Positions 1-8,536 of a stretch of DNA of 64,000 bases are shown in pieces; the stretch's first letter is position 1; each line of letters begins with the position of its first letter. Both the position numbers and the translations under genes were made by a program. The stretch covers positions 2,108,001 to 2,172,000 of the forward strand of contig NZ_LT629741.1 in the NCBI RefSeq assembly GCF_900105135.1. The letters run 5' to 3'. The notes beneath the pieces are model-generated. The model saw only the letters and a program-made list of their open reading frames with translations, did no database searches and was not told where the DNA came from. Source of the DNA: Gramella sp. MAR_2010_147. Lineage in GTDB: Bacteria > Bacteroidota > Bacteroidia > Flavobacteriales > Flavobacteriaceae.

Positions 1-177
1 TGCAAGGATGCCACATTATACATCACCATGTCCCCCTGTAAGGAATGCAGTAAACTAATACACCAATCTGGTATTAGCAGGCTGGTTTATCAAATAGATT
101 ATAAAGATAATTCAGGCCTTGAATTTTTAAAAAGAGCCGGAGTTGATCTCGAGCAAATAACAGAACTGGAAGATTGA
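1..177 (+). CDS. dCMP deaminase family protein, C-terminal part (5' end outside window)
   Basis: The open frame enters at base 1 and stops with TGA at 175-177. The visible 58 residues contain the second half of a zinc-dependent cytidine/deoxycytidylate deaminase site, SPCKECSK, in which the two cysteines would bind zinc. The upstream H-A-E half lies outside the window. The product probably deaminates dCMP to dUMP for dTTP synthesis in the cytoplasm. The TGA overlaps the TTG start of the next gene (TTGA), which suggests translational coupling. The family is fairly certain from the PCxxC context. The exact substrate is inferred. Confidence 0.8.
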   Translation, partial: CKDATLYITMSPCKECSKLIHQSGISRLVYQIDYKDNSGLEFLKRAGVDLEQITELED

Positions 178-1766
178 AAGGCAGGAATAAAATATACACA
201 CCACTATTACTTAGTATTGCATGTGCCATTGGTTTAATACTTGGCGCAAGACTTGACTTTCACCCTACAGACGAACTTTTTTCTGCTAATCCAAAAAAGC
301 AAAAACTTAACAGGCTTATAGACTACATAGATTATGAATATGTAGACGATGTTAATACAGATAGTATTGTAGATGTTACTGTAAACAAGATCCTGGAAAA
401 TCTGGATCCGCATTCTGTATATATCCCAAAAGATGAATATAGCCGAGTCACCGAAAATATGAAAGGTGATTTTGTTGGAATTGGAGTTAGCTTTTATAAA
501 ATTCAGGATACCATTGTTGTAATAAAAGCTTTAGAAGGTGGTCCCAGCGAAAAAATTGGTATTCGGGGCGGCGACCGTATCCTGTATGCCAATGGCGAAA
601 AATTATTTGATCGCGAAATAAGTGACGATTCTATTACTACCCAGTTAAAAGGAAAGGCTAATACAAAAGTTACCTTAAAAGTTTTGAGAAAAGGCATAGA
701 AGATCTTCTTACCTTCAAACTGAAACGAGGCAAAGTCCCGCTTAAAAGTGTAGACGCCTCCTATATGCTTACTGAAGATCTTGGTTACATCAAAATAGAC
801 CGGTTTTCTGAAACTACCTATAAGGAATTCAGTCAGTCTATAAAAGAGCTTAAAAAAGAAGGAGCTAAACAGATAACGCTGGATTTGAGAGGAAATCCCG
901 GAGGTTATCTTTCTGAAGCCATTAATATAGCAGATGAATTCATTAAAGACGGCAAGCTCATTCTTTTTACTAAAAACAAAAGCGGAGCTATAGAAGAGAC
1001 CTATGCGCAGAGGGAAGGAAGTTTTGAGAACGGGAAGGTTTTTGTGCTTATTAATGAAAATTCTGCCTCTGCAAGCGAGGTTGTTGCCGGTGCATTGCAG
1101 GATAATGATGTAGGAACCATTATAGGACGTAGATCTTACGGAAAAGGTCTTGTACAACGGGAAATGGAATTAGGAGACGGTAGTGCTGTTAGACTTACCA
1201 TTGCAAGATATTATACCCCCACGGGAAGATCTATTCAAAAGCCCTATAAAAACGGGAATGAGTCTTACTTTAATGATTATATGCGTCGTTACAAGAATGG
1301 TGAATTAAACAATGAAGACAGTATTGAAGTCAACGATTCATTAAGATATAAAACTCCTGGCGGCAAGATCGTTTATGGAGGAGGAGGCATCATCCCCGAT
1401 ATTTTTGTACCAAAAGATACAGATTCTGAAAAAGAGAAACTAACCTTTTTATTACGCAGCGGCTATATGAGTCGCTTTGTATTTGACATACTGGAAAAAA
1501 ACAGGGAATATTACAATTCTATTACCAAAGATGAATTCAAAGAAAAGATTCTAATAACTCCGGAAATGATTAGTGATTTTGACCGCTATTTAAGAACGAT
1601 GAATCTTGGTAACGAAAGAACAAGTGAAGAACGCAAACCTCTTCTAAAGAAATATTTGAAAGCCGAAATTGCCCAACAATTATTTGGTACTAATGCATTT
1701 GAACGGTATTTAAACGAAGATGACCGAATAATTATGAAAGTAATTGAGTTGTCCAGGGAAAAATGA
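174..1766 (+). CDS. C-terminal processing peptidase, S41 family (CtpA/Prc-like)
   Basis: This 530-residue periplasmic serine protease begins with an N-terminal hydrophobic segment (about residues 8-25) that anchors or exports it. A PDZ domain follows (about 88-180, with GIGV and GGDRI), then the S41 catalytic domain. The motif NENSASASEVVAGALQD (about 294-310) carries the likely catalytic serine, and a lysine follows in RRSYGKGLVQ. Family members degrade or trim proteins from their C-termini. The start is a TTG that overlaps the stop of the dCMP deaminase by four bases. No ATG nearby gives the same signal-like N-terminus, so I keep the TTG. Confidence 0.92.
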   Translation: MKGRNKIYTPLLLSIACAIGLILGARLDFHPTDELFSANPKKQKLNRLIDYIDYEYVDDVNTDSIVDVTVNKILENLDPHSVYIPKDEYSRVTENMKGDFVGIGVSFYKIQDTIVVIKALEGGPSEKIGIRGGDRILYANGEKLFDREISDDSITTQLKGKANTKVTLKVLRKGIEDLLTFKLKRGKVPLKSVDASYMLTEDLGYIKIDRFSETTYKEFSQSIKELKKEGAKQITLDLRGNPGGYLSEAINIADEFIKDGKLILFTKNKSGAIEETYAQREGSFENGKVFVLINENSASASEVVAGALQDNDVGTIIGRRSYGKGLVQREMELGDGSAVRLTIARYYTPTGRSIQKPYKNGNESYFNDYMRRYKNGELNNEDSIEVNDSLRYKTPGGKIVYGGGGIIPDIFVPKDTDSEKEKLTFLLRSGYMSRFVFDILEKNREYYNSITKDEFKEKILITPEMISDFDRYLRTMNLGNERTSEERKPLLKKYLKAEIAQQLFGTNAFERYLNEDDRIIMKVIELSREK

Positions 1767-1781
1767 TACTTTGGATTCTCG

Positions 1782-2084
1782 ATGGAAAATGTTTTACAAT
1801 ATCTATCGGCTATCTGGCCACTAACTCCTTTGTTTTTATTTATAATCGCAGTGTCTTTCAGACTACTGGATAATAGCACCTATCTTTTTTTGAAAAAAGA
1901 TATTTTGGTGAATACATCTAATGTTTCCCGAAATATTTTAAAGAGACAAATAAGCTCTAGTGATGATAAAATTTTCACCAGACAACTTAAACGGGCTCTT
2001 TTATATAGAAATCTACAGCAGAGTTTTATGGCATTAGCCATCATAACATTCCCAATTAGCTTTATTTTTTACTTTTTAAGCTAA
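1782..2084 (+). CDS. Small membrane protein of unknown function
   Basis: The 100-residue protein has two hydrophobic segments (about residues 8-28 and 80-99) separated by a basic, polar stretch rich in lysine and arginine. It starts 15 bases after the S41 protease gene and is probably co-transcribed with it. I do not recognise the family. Its 3' end overlaps the convergent flavoprotein gene by nine bases. A real gene is likely because of the tight spacing and the coherent membrane topology. Confidence 0.65.
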   Translation: MENVLQYLSAIWPLTPLFLFIIAVSFRLLDNSTYLFLKKDILVNTSNVSRNILKRQISSSDDKIFTRQLKRALLYRNLQQSFMALAIITFPISFIFYFLS

Positions 2085-2687
2085 TTTATCATGCACCTTG
2101 GTGTGCTCTCCATTATTCCAATTGGTTAATATATCTGTTGCCACAGCGGCACCGCTACCACTTGCGATAGCATATTGGCTACGCCAGCCGGCCAGTGTTC
2201 CGGCAACATATAACCCCGGTTTCACTAAATGGTCATCATTCTTTAGCTGGACCCTGTCTTTGGATATTTTTGCTTTTTTATGTGGAATTAAATACTCCTC
2301 GAGTCCGTTAATTCTAAAAGGGCTTGTGTAACCTACAGCGACCACTACTTTCTCTGTGGTGTATTCACTCTTATTAGTAATTACCCGAAATCCCCCATTT
2401 ATCTCATTTACTTCCTTTACTTTTTCCGAAGAAACCTGTCGCATTTCAGGATATATATCTGTAAGATGCTTAACACCTTGATCCAGTACATCCATCCCTT
2501 TTGTTCCGGGTGCAATTCCGAAGACATTTTTAAGCAATGCAGACTGCAAATGAGAAGACTTTTGATGCAGGATAATTCCTGCTTTTCTATTTTCAGCAAA
2601 TTCCTTGTCAAGACCGGAACCTATGACCAAAGCACACGAAAGTCCTGCGGCTCCACCGCCAATAATTAATACGTCAAAATCCATCAT
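2076..2687 (-). CDS. Short FAD-dependent oxidoreductase (thioredoxin-reductase-like fold without the NADPH domain)
   Basis: The 203-residue flavoprotein begins with a dinucleotide-binding motif, DVLIIGGGAAGLSCA. Near the C-terminus it has the second FAD signature (GLYVAGTLAGW...IASGSGAAVA). At about two thirds of the usual thioredoxin reductase length it lacks both the NADPH-binding insertion and the redox-active CxxC pair, so it cannot be a classical thioredoxin reductase. Electron donor and substrate are unknown. Its ATG overlaps the TAA of the upstream 64-residue membrane gene by one base, so it is the last gene of a three-gene minus-strand operon with MarC. Confidence 0.85.
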   Translation of the reverse strand: MMDFDVLIIGGGAAGLSCALVIGSGLDKEFAENRKAGIILHQKSSHLQSALLKNVFGIAPGTKGMDVLDQGVKHLTDIYPEMRQVSSEKVKEVNEINGGFRVITNKSEYTTEKVVVAVGYTSPFRINGLEEYLIPHKKAKISKDRVQLKNDDHLVKPGLYVAGTLAGWRSQYAIASGSGAAVATDILTNWNNGEHTKVHDKLA

Positions 2688-2881
2688 TATTTATGTTTCC
2701 TGGCAATCATTCTAGACGTTAACAAGATAGCCATAAGAACAATTACGCAAAGGCTCGCAGCAATAACAATCAATGCATTCCCGCTGTCGCCTTCCATTAA
2801 ATTATCAAGATCCAGTGATCGTACACTAATTCCAATAAAAACAACGGCTAGAAAAATAATGGTATAAATAAGATACTTCAT
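2687..2881 (-). CDS. Small two-helix membrane protein
   Basis: The 64-residue protein has two predicted transmembrane helices (about residues 3-20 and 36-56) and a basic C-terminal tail. It is translationally coupled on both sides: its ATG overlaps the MarC stop (ATGA), and its TAA overlaps the start of the flavoprotein gene (TAATG). The function is unknown. The tight overlaps argue strongly for a real gene. Confidence 0.75.
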   Translation of the reverse strand: MKYLIYTIIFLAVVFIGISVRSLDLDNLMEGDSGNALIVIAASLCVIVLMAILLTSRMIARKHK

Positions 2882-3459
2882 GAAAATAAACTCTGAATAT
2901 TCGCGGCGAAAAGTTTTACAGCAATTGCCAGAAGAATTACCCCAAACACTTTCCTAATTACATTAATCCCCTGGCTTCCCAGCACCTTCTCAATTTTTCC
3001 TGAAGATTTTAAAACCAGGTATACAAATATAATATTGATAACTATAGCAACAATAATATTTACTGTTTCATATTCTGCCTGTAAAGAAACCAAGGAGGTC
3101 ATAGTTCCCGCTCCCGCAATTAATGGGAAGGCTAAAGGAACGACAGAGGCAGTCTCTGGCGCATCATCTTTATATAAACTAATCCCCAGGATCATTTCTA
3201 AAGCCAGGAAGAACAGGATAAATGAACCTGCAACCGCAAAAGAATTCACATCTATCCCAATAAGGTTTAGAATTTCCTTTCCGAGAAAAAGAAATACCAC
3301 CATAATCACCCCCGCTACGATGGATGCTTTTTCGCTCTGGATATGCCCAACTTTTTTACGTAAATCAATAATTATAGGGATATTTCCAATAATATCAATC
3401 ACTGCAAAAAGAATCATCCCTGCGGTAAATATTTGCCTGAAATCTAACACTTTAAACAT
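2878..3459 (-). CDS. MarC family integral membrane protein
   Basis: The 193-residue polytopic inner-membrane protein has about six hydrophobic helices. It shows family-typical segments such as FAVIDIIGNIPI near the N-terminus and PLAFPLIAGAGTMTS in the middle. The MarC/YhgN family is widespread, and its members were first linked to multiple antibiotic resistance without firm proof; transport of small molecules is only presumed. It is the first gene of the minus-strand trio with the 64-residue membrane protein and the flavoprotein. Confidence 0.92.
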   Translation of the reverse strand: MFKVLDFRQIFTAGMILFAVIDIIGNIPIIIDLRKKVGHIQSEKASIVAGVIMVVFLFLGKEILNLIGIDVNSFAVAGSFILFFLALEMILGISLYKDDAPETASVVPLAFPLIAGAGTMTSLVSLQAEYETVNIIVAIVINIIFVYLVLKSSGKIEKVLGSQGINVIRKVFGVILLAIAVKLFAANIQSLFS

Positions 3460-3582
3460 AACCAGCTTATTTTCAAAATTGCGTGCAAAAGTACTTTATC
3501 TTATCTGATTAACAATTCCACAACCATGTTAATTTTATATGAATTTTATTCCAGAATTTCTTCGCCTTAAGACTTAGAAAAT

Positions 3583-3590
3583 TATCTTTG
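3583..3590 (+). promoter_or_regulatory. Bacteroidota -7 box immediately before the DUF3109 start
   Basis: TATCTTTG matches the TAnnTTTG -7 element of Bacteroidota sigma factor and lies only four bases before the ATG at 3595. If used, it would give a leaderless or nearly leaderless mRNA. No clear TTTG element is seen 19-21 bases upstream, so the call is tentative. Confidence 0.4.
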
Positions 3591-3594
3591 CCCC

Positions 3595-4170
3595 ATGTTT
3601 CAATTAGGTAAAACTTTAGTTTCTGAAGAGATCATTAAAAATGATTTTGTGTGCAATCTTTCAGCCTGCAAAGGCGCCTGCTGCATCGATGGTGAAGCCG
3701 GAGCTCCGGTAGAACCTGAAGAACGGGCAATTATGGAGGAGATTTATCCTAAAGTAAAACCTTACTTGCGAAAAGAAGGTATCGAAGCCATCGAAAAACA
3801 GGGAGTCTATATTACTCGTGAGAATGGTGAAATCGAAACCCCATTGATAGATGATGCCGATTGTGCCTATGTTACTTTTGATGATAAAGGGACTGCGCTA
3901 TGCGGAATTGAAGAGGCTTATAACCAGGGAGATATCGACTGGAAAAAACCTGTTTCCTGTCATTTATACCCAGTTAGAGTTCAGAATTACTCATCGTTCT
4001 CTGCGGTAAATTATCATCGATGGGAAATTTGTGATGATGCATGCAGCCTTGGGGCTGAACTTCAGGTTCCTATCTATAAGTTCACAAAAGACGCGCTGAT
4101 TAGAAAATTTGGAGAAGACTGGTATGGTGAATTAGAGGAAGTAGCCAAAAATGTTCTGACCAGGAAATAA
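3595..4170 (+). CDS. DUF3109 family protein, cysteine-rich
   Basis: The 191-residue soluble protein has N-terminal cysteines in a pattern typical of DUF3109 and related YkgJ-like putative metal-binding proteins (CNLSACKGACC, about residues 21-31). Further cysteines sit in DCAYV, LCGIEE, SCHLYPVR and CDDACSLG. The clustered cysteines suggest binding of zinc or an Fe-S cluster, but no function is established. It stands alone between the divergent MarC operon and the long spacer before nrdB. Confidence 0.88.
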   Translation: MFQLGKTLVSEEIIKNDFVCNLSACKGACCIDGEAGAPVEPEERAIMEEIYPKVKPYLRKEGIEAIEKQGVYITRENGEIETPLIDDADCAYVTFDDKGTALCGIEEAYNQGDIDWKKPVSCHLYPVRVQNYSSFSAVNYHRWEICDDACSLGAELQVPIYKFTKDALIRKFGEDWYGELEEVAKNVLTRK

Positions 4171-4421
4171 TATAACGAATTAATTTTCAGATACTTAAAT
4201 TATAATATCAGCGAATATTTTACTATATTTAGAGACTTAAATTCATGGAAAGGAGTTACTATTAAAGACCTTTCTACCCCCCGAAAAGATTTTATCTGTA
4301 ATATCGATTTCTCTTAAATCATTTTATTAAGGGAATCATATGATTATCATAGAATTAAAAAAGAATATCTATACCAACAATTTTATAGGTGGACCAACCA
4401 AAATGTTAATTCTGTTTTCTA

Positions 4422-4449
4422 GAAAACCGGTAAATATTTACCGGTTTTC
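4422..4449. terminator. 28-base perfect palindrome, probable bidirectional terminator or operator
   Basis: The sequence GAAAACCGGTAAA followed by TATTTACCGGTTTTC reads the same on both strands. The A-rich left arm and T-rich right arm make it a plausible intrinsic terminator in either direction. It lies about 250 bases after DUF3109 and 300 before nrdB. A protein-binding site is the alternative. Confidence 0.55.
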
Positions 4450-4628
4450 GCATATAAAATCCTTTATTTTCCGCCCGATTCAAGACGATTTCAGGTCATA
4501 ATTACTAGCTGAATTAGCAAGAAGACTTTGCTTGCTCATAAAATTATTAACAAATTACAAACAATTGTTTTTCAGTCACTTGATTCCATGTTTTAACAAG
4601 AATGTATGAAAAATCAAGGCTTAAACAT

Positions 4629-4724
4629 GTTGAAAACTTTGTTGAAAACGTTTAGCCTAAATTCTTTCATTATACGTCTCATTTTTAAATATTTGTTAAA
4701 CACTTTTCAATAAAAGTTAAAAAC
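4629..4724 (+). repeat. Cluster of GTTGAAAAC-like 9-mers upstream of nrdB
   Basis: GTTGAAAAC occurs at 4629-4637 and again at 4641-4649, exactly 12 bases apart. Related forms follow: GTTAAACAC at 4695-4703 and GTTAAAAAC at 4716-4724. The cluster ends 22 bases before the nrdB ATG. Repeats of this kind could be sites for a regulator of nrd expression such as NrdR or DnaA, but the sequence match to either is not exact. Confidence 0.45.
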
Positions 4725-4746
4725 TACCGAAAAAACCGGAATAATT

Positions 4747-5724
4747 ATGGCTCAGCAAGAACCCATTTTACAGGATAACAAAGATCGATTTGTGATCTTC
4801 CCAATTAAACATCATGATATTTGGGACTGGTATAAAAAAATGGAGGCTTGTTTCTGGACCGCTGAAGAAATTGATCTTCATCAGGATCTTACGGATTGGA
4901 ATAACAAACTAAGTTCAGACGAACGTTACTTCCTAAAACACATTCTGGCATTTTTTGCAGCTTCAGATGGAATTGTAAATGAAAATCTTGCAGAGAATTT
5001 CGTAAATGAAGTTCAATATTCAGAGGCCAAATTCTTTTATGGTTTCCAGATCATGATGGAAAATATACATTCTGAAACCTATTCTTTATTGATAGACACT
5101 TATGTAAAGGATGATAAAGAAAAAGATCAGTTATTTAAAGCGATTGAAGTTTTTCCAGCTATTAAGAAAAAAGCAGACTGGGCATTAAAGTGGATAGAAT
5201 CAGATTCTTTCGCTGAAAGATTGATCGCTTTTGCAGCAGTAGAGGGGATCTTCTTTTCGGGTGCTTTCTGTTCTATTTTCTGGTTAAAAAAGCGTGGATT
5301 AATGCCGGGATTAACATTCTCTAACGAGTTAATTTCCAGAGATGAAGGCATGCATTGTGACTTCGCGGTTCATCTCCATAATCATCACCTGGTAAACAAA
5401 GTGCCAAAAGAAAAAATAAGAGAGATCCTTATCGATGCTCTAAATATAGAACGTGAATTCGTTACAGAATCACTTCCGGTAAGTTTAATTGGAATGAATG
5501 CTAAGTTGATGACTCAGTATCTTGAGTTTGTAACAGACAGGCTTTTGGTTGAACTGGAATGTGAGAAAGAATATAATGTTTCAAATCCATTCGACTTTAT
5601 GGACATGATCAACCTGCAGGGTAAAACCAATTTCTTCGAAAAGCGCGTAAGCGAATACCAGAAGGCAGGAGTTATGAACAAAGACAAAGAATCAGACGAG
5701 ATCAGCTTTGACGCCGATTTCTAA
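4747..5724 (+). CDS. nrdB: Ribonucleoside-diphosphate reductase class I, beta subunit
   Basis: The 325-residue small subunit carries the metal cofactor and radical used to reduce ribonucleotides. Ferritin-like helices hold the expected carboxylate and histidine ligands, for example the ENIHSETYS segment and [11 protein letters not shown] further on. The C-terminal tail ends in an acidic stretch with aromatic residue (EISFDADF), the kind that docks on the alpha subunit. The alpha subunit gene follows 157 bases downstream on the same strand. The cofactor type (di-iron or Mn/Fe) cannot be told from the sequence alone. Confidence 0.96.
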   Translation: MAQQEPILQDNKDRFVIFPIKHHDIWDWYKKMEACFWTAEEIDLHQDLTDWNNKLSSDERYFLKHILAFFAASDGIVNENLAENFVNEVQYSEAKFFYGFQIMMENIHSETYSLLIDTYVKDDKEKDQLFKAIEVFPAIKKKADWALKWIESDSFAERLIAFAAVEGIFFSGAFCSIFWLKKRGLMPGLTFSNELISRDEGMHCDFAVHLHNHHLVNKVPKEKIREILIDALNIEREFVTESLPVSLIGMNAKLMTQYLEFVTDRLLVELECEKEYNVSNPFDFMDMINLQGKTNFFEKRVSEYQKAGVMNKDKESDEISFDADF

Positions 5725-5729
5725 AAGAG

Positions 5730-5764
5730 CAACTGCGTCTCGTCCCCCAACGGGGCGCTAGTTG
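5730..5764 (+). promoter_or_regulatory. RNA hairpin between nrdB and nrdA
   Basis: CAACTGCG at 5730-5737 can pair with CGCTAGTTG at 5756-5764 with one bulged T, and CCCC pairs with GGGG at the tip around a short loop. There is no strong T-tract, so it may stabilise or process the nrdB mRNA or attenuate read-through. A second weak stem, CCGGT/ACCGG, lies near 5800-5820. Confidence 0.45.
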
Positions 5765-5881
5765 AACTTTAATATTTTTCACCCGAAATTTTAATTTATT
5801 AATCCGGTTTTAATCACCGGCCTGGAATGCTAGTGCTCTTTCACAAAGATCCTCTGGCACCGCTAACTAAAAATACAGCCT

Positions 5882-8341
5882 ATGTATGTAGTAAAAAGAG
5901 ACGGCAGAAAAGAACCCGTCATGTTTGACAAAATTACGGCCAGAGTTAAGAAGCTTTGTTATGGCCTGAATGAACTTGTTGATCCGGTAAAAGTTGCGAT
6001 GCGGGTAATTGAAGGACTTTACGACAATGTTACTACCAGTGAACTGGATAACCTTGCAGCCGAAATTGCTGCAACTATGACTACTTCTCATCCAGATTAC
6101 GCGAAACTTGCTGCAAGAATTTCAGTCTCCAATCTGCATAAAAACACCAAAAAGACATTTTCAGAAGTGATGACAGATTTATATGAATATGTAAATCCGC
6201 GTACCGACGAAAAAGCACCGCTATTATCAGATGAAGTTTATAAAGTGATCTCCGATAACAAAGAGAAACTGGATTCTACCATTATTTACAATCGTGACTT
6301 TGGGTATGATTATTTCGGCTTTAAAACCCTGGAAAGATCGTATCTACTGAAATTAAACGGGGTAATCGCAGAGCGGCCCCAGCATATGTTGATGCGGGTT
6401 TCTATAGGAATACATATTGATGATCTTGACGCGGCTATAGAAACTTATGAGCTGATGTCTAAAAAATATTTTACGCACGCCACCCCAACACTTTTCAATT
6501 CAGGTACACCAAAACCTCAAATGTCCTCATGTTTTCTTCTTACTATGAAAGATGATAGTATAGACGGGATCTATGATACATTAAAGCAGACGGCTAAGAT
6601 CTCCCAGTCTGCAGGAGGTATTGGTTTATCTATTCACAATGTTCGTGCTACCGGTTCGTATATTTCTGGTACAAACGGCACTTCCAACGGTATCGTCCCA
6701 ATGCTTCGCGTTTTTAATGACACTGCCAGGTATGTAGACCAGGGTGGTGGAAAAAGAAAAGGTTCTTTCGCCATGTACGTAGAGCCATGGCATGCCGATA
6801 TTTTTGATTTCCTGGATCTTAAAAAGAACCACGGAAAAGAAGAAATGCGTGCCCGTGATCTATTTTATGCGATGTGGATGCCAGATCTTTTTATGAAAAG
6901 AGTGGAACAGAATGAAAAATGGACATTAATGTGTCCACACGAATGCCCTGGACTTTTTGATACTTATGGAGATGAATTTGAAAAGCTCTATGAGAAATAT
7001 GAAAAAGAAGACAAAGGTCGCAAAACAATAAAAGCTCGTGAGCTGTGGGAAAAGATCATGGAGTCTCAAATTGAAACGGGAACTCCGTACATGCTTTATA
7101 AAGATGCTGCGAACCGTAAATCCAATCAAAAAAATCTGGGAACTATTCGTTCTTCCAATTTGTGTACAGAGATCCTGGAATATACCAGTAAAGATGAAGT
7201 AGCAGTTTGTAATCTTGCATCTATCGCCTTACCAATGTTCGTTAAAGGAAACGAGTTTGATCATAAAGAACTTTTTAAGATCACCAAAAGGGTTACAAAA
7301 AACCTTAATAAGGTAATTGACCGTAATTACTATCCGGTAAAAGAAGCTGAAAACTCCAATATACGTCATCGGCCTGTAGGACTTGGCGTGCAGGGTCTTG
7401 CTGATACTTTTATAAGGTTAAGAATGCCATTCACTTCAGATGAAGCTAAGAAATTAAACCAGGAGATCTTCGAAACACTTTATTTTGCTGCGGTAACAGC
7501 GTCCATGGAACTGGCAAAAGAAGAAGGTCCTTATTCAACATTTAAAGGCTCTCCTATTAGTGAAGGTGAATTCCAGTACAATCTTTGGGGTATCAAGGAT
7601 GAAGATCTAAGCGGTAGATGGGATTGGGCAAAACTTCGTAAACAGGTAATGAAGAATGGAGTTAGAAACTCACTTTTGCTTGCTCCTATGCCAACTGCAT
7701 CCACTTCCCAGATTTTAGGAAATAATGAAGCCTTTGAACCCTACACATCCAATATCTATACTAGACGAGTACTTTCAGGTGAATTTATCGTGGTAAATAA
7801 ACATTTGCTGGAAGATCTGGTTTCCAGAAATCTTTGGACAGATGACGTTAAAAATGCTATTATGAGAAATAATGGATCTGTACAGGATATTGATATTATT
7901 CCGGAAGATCTAAAGGAGCTTTATAAAACGGTTTGGGAACTGAGCATGAAAGATATTATAGACATGTCCAGGCATAGAGGATATTTTATAGATCAGTCGC
8001 AATCGCTCAACCTCTTTATGGAAAATGCCAATTACAGCAAGCTTACTTCAATGCATTTTTATGCATGGAAAAGCGGACTCAAAACAGGAATGTATTATCT
8101 TCGAACCAAATCTGCGGTGGATGCCATTAAATTCACCCTGGAAAAAGAAAAGAAAAAAGAACCCGTAGCAGTAGTTTCAGAAGCACCGGCAAAAGCTGCA
8201 GAAAAACTAAAGGCAGAAACCACGCCTGCTATCTCTGAACAATCTGAAAAAGAAGGAGCTTTGTCACCAGAGGAACTAAGAGCTATTATTGCTCAGTCTA
8301 AAGAAGGAGAAGGGGATGATTGCTTAATGTGCGGATCTTAA
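5882..8341 (+). CDS. nrdA: Ribonucleoside-diphosphate reductase class I, alpha subunit
   Basis: The 819-residue catalytic subunit has an N-terminal ATP-cone allosteric domain (about residues 1-90), followed by the ten-stranded barrel. Catalytic-site cysteines can be seen in PQMSSCFLL and in SSNLCTEI, and the C-terminal redox pair is CLMCGS at the very end. The segment [18 protein letters not shown] is typical of class I NrdA. Before the tail is a linker rich in lysine, alanine and glutamate (about 740-800). It works with NrdB to make dNDPs. A strong terminator follows at 8376. Confidence 0.97.
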   Translation: MYVVKRDGRKEPVMFDKITARVKKLCYGLNELVDPVKVAMRVIEGLYDNVTTSELDNLAAEIAATMTTSHPDYAKLAARISVSNLHKNTKKTFSEVMTDLYEYVNPRTDEKAPLLSDEVYKVISDNKEKLDSTIIYNRDFGYDYFGFKTLERSYLLKLNGVIAERPQHMLMRVSIGIHIDDLDAAIETYELMSKKYFTHATPTLFNSGTPKPQMSSCFLLTMKDDSIDGIYDTLKQTAKISQSAGGIGLSIHNVRATGSYISGTNGTSNGIVPMLRVFNDTARYVDQGGGKRKGSFAMYVEPWHADIFDFLDLKKNHGKEEMRARDLFYAMWMPDLFMKRVEQNEKWTLMCPHECPGLFDTYGDEFEKLYEKYEKEDKGRKTIKARELWEKIMESQIETGTPYMLYKDAANRKSNQKNLGTIRSSNLCTEILEYTSKDEVAVCNLASIALPMFVKGNEFDHKELFKITKRVTKNLNKVIDRNYYPVKEAENSNIRHRPVGLGVQGLADTFIRLRMPFTSDEAKKLNQEIFETLYFAAVTASMELAKEEGPYSTFKGSPISEGEFQYNLWGIKDEDLSGRWDWAKLRKQVMKNGVRNSLLLAPMPTASTSQILGNNEAFEPYTSNIYTRRVLSGEFIVVNKHLLEDLVSRNLWTDDVKNAIMRNNGSVQDIDIIPEDLKELYKTVWELSMKDIIDMSRHRGYFIDQSQSLNLFMENANYSKLTSMHFYAWKSGLKTGMYYLRTKSAVDAIKFTLEKEKKKEPVAVVSEAPAKAAEKLKAETTPAISEQSEKEGALSPEELRAIIAQSKEGEGDDCLMCGS

Positions 8342-8375
8342 AAATTTGGCTAATTCAAATTTGAATTTAAGAAGA

Positions 8376-8403
8376 GGGAAGTAGTAGTTACTTCCCTTTT
8401 TTT
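8376..8403 (+). terminator. Intrinsic terminator after nrdA
   Basis: GGGAAGTA (8376-8383) pairs with TACTTCCC (8389-8396) around a five-base loop and is followed by seven T. A separate small AATTCAAATTTGAATT palindrome sits just upstream at 8352-8367. Confidence 0.9.
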
Positions 8404-8431
8404 ATTCCAAATCTTCCTGGAGCAGAAGATT

Positions 8432-8447
8432 CTGGATTAAAATCCAG
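8432..8447. repeat. Small hairpin, CTGGATT..AATCCAG
   Basis: Seven-base arms flank a two-base AA spacer in the nrdA-dgt spacer, and a GGATCC follows. It resembles the caggatc/gatcctg hairpin at 14629-14651. It may be a dispersed extragenic palindrome, but one window cannot show that. Confidence 0.35.
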
Positions 8448-8536
8448 GATCCCTATTGCAAAATTTCCAAACGCCTCTTTTTTACTTATTTTTACCATCA
8501 AAATCTACGGACTAATCACTGAAACGATCAACTAAA

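Larger units (their letters stand above)
4171..4746. other. 576-base intergenic region upstream of nrdB
   Basis: No convincing gene is visible. It holds a 28-base perfect palindrome (4422-4449) and, in its last 120 bases, four related 9-mers of the GTTGAAAAC type. The only open frame of note is 53 codons (4340-4501), and it runs straight through the palindrome, so I do not call it. The length and AT richness suit a long regulated leader for the ribonucleotide reductase operon. Confidence 0.6.

Noticed and set aside
675..1157. 160-codon open frame on the minus strand inside the S41 protease gene
   Set aside because: Fully covered by a clear protease gene; antisense shadow of its codon pattern.
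3535..3594. Full -33/-7 promoter for DUF3109
   Set aside because: Only the -7 box is clear; no TTTG at proper distance, so the -33 part is not claimed.
4340..4501. 53-codon open frame in the nrdB leader
   Set aside because: It runs straight through the 28-base palindrome, has no recognisable features and no start context; more likely a chance frame.
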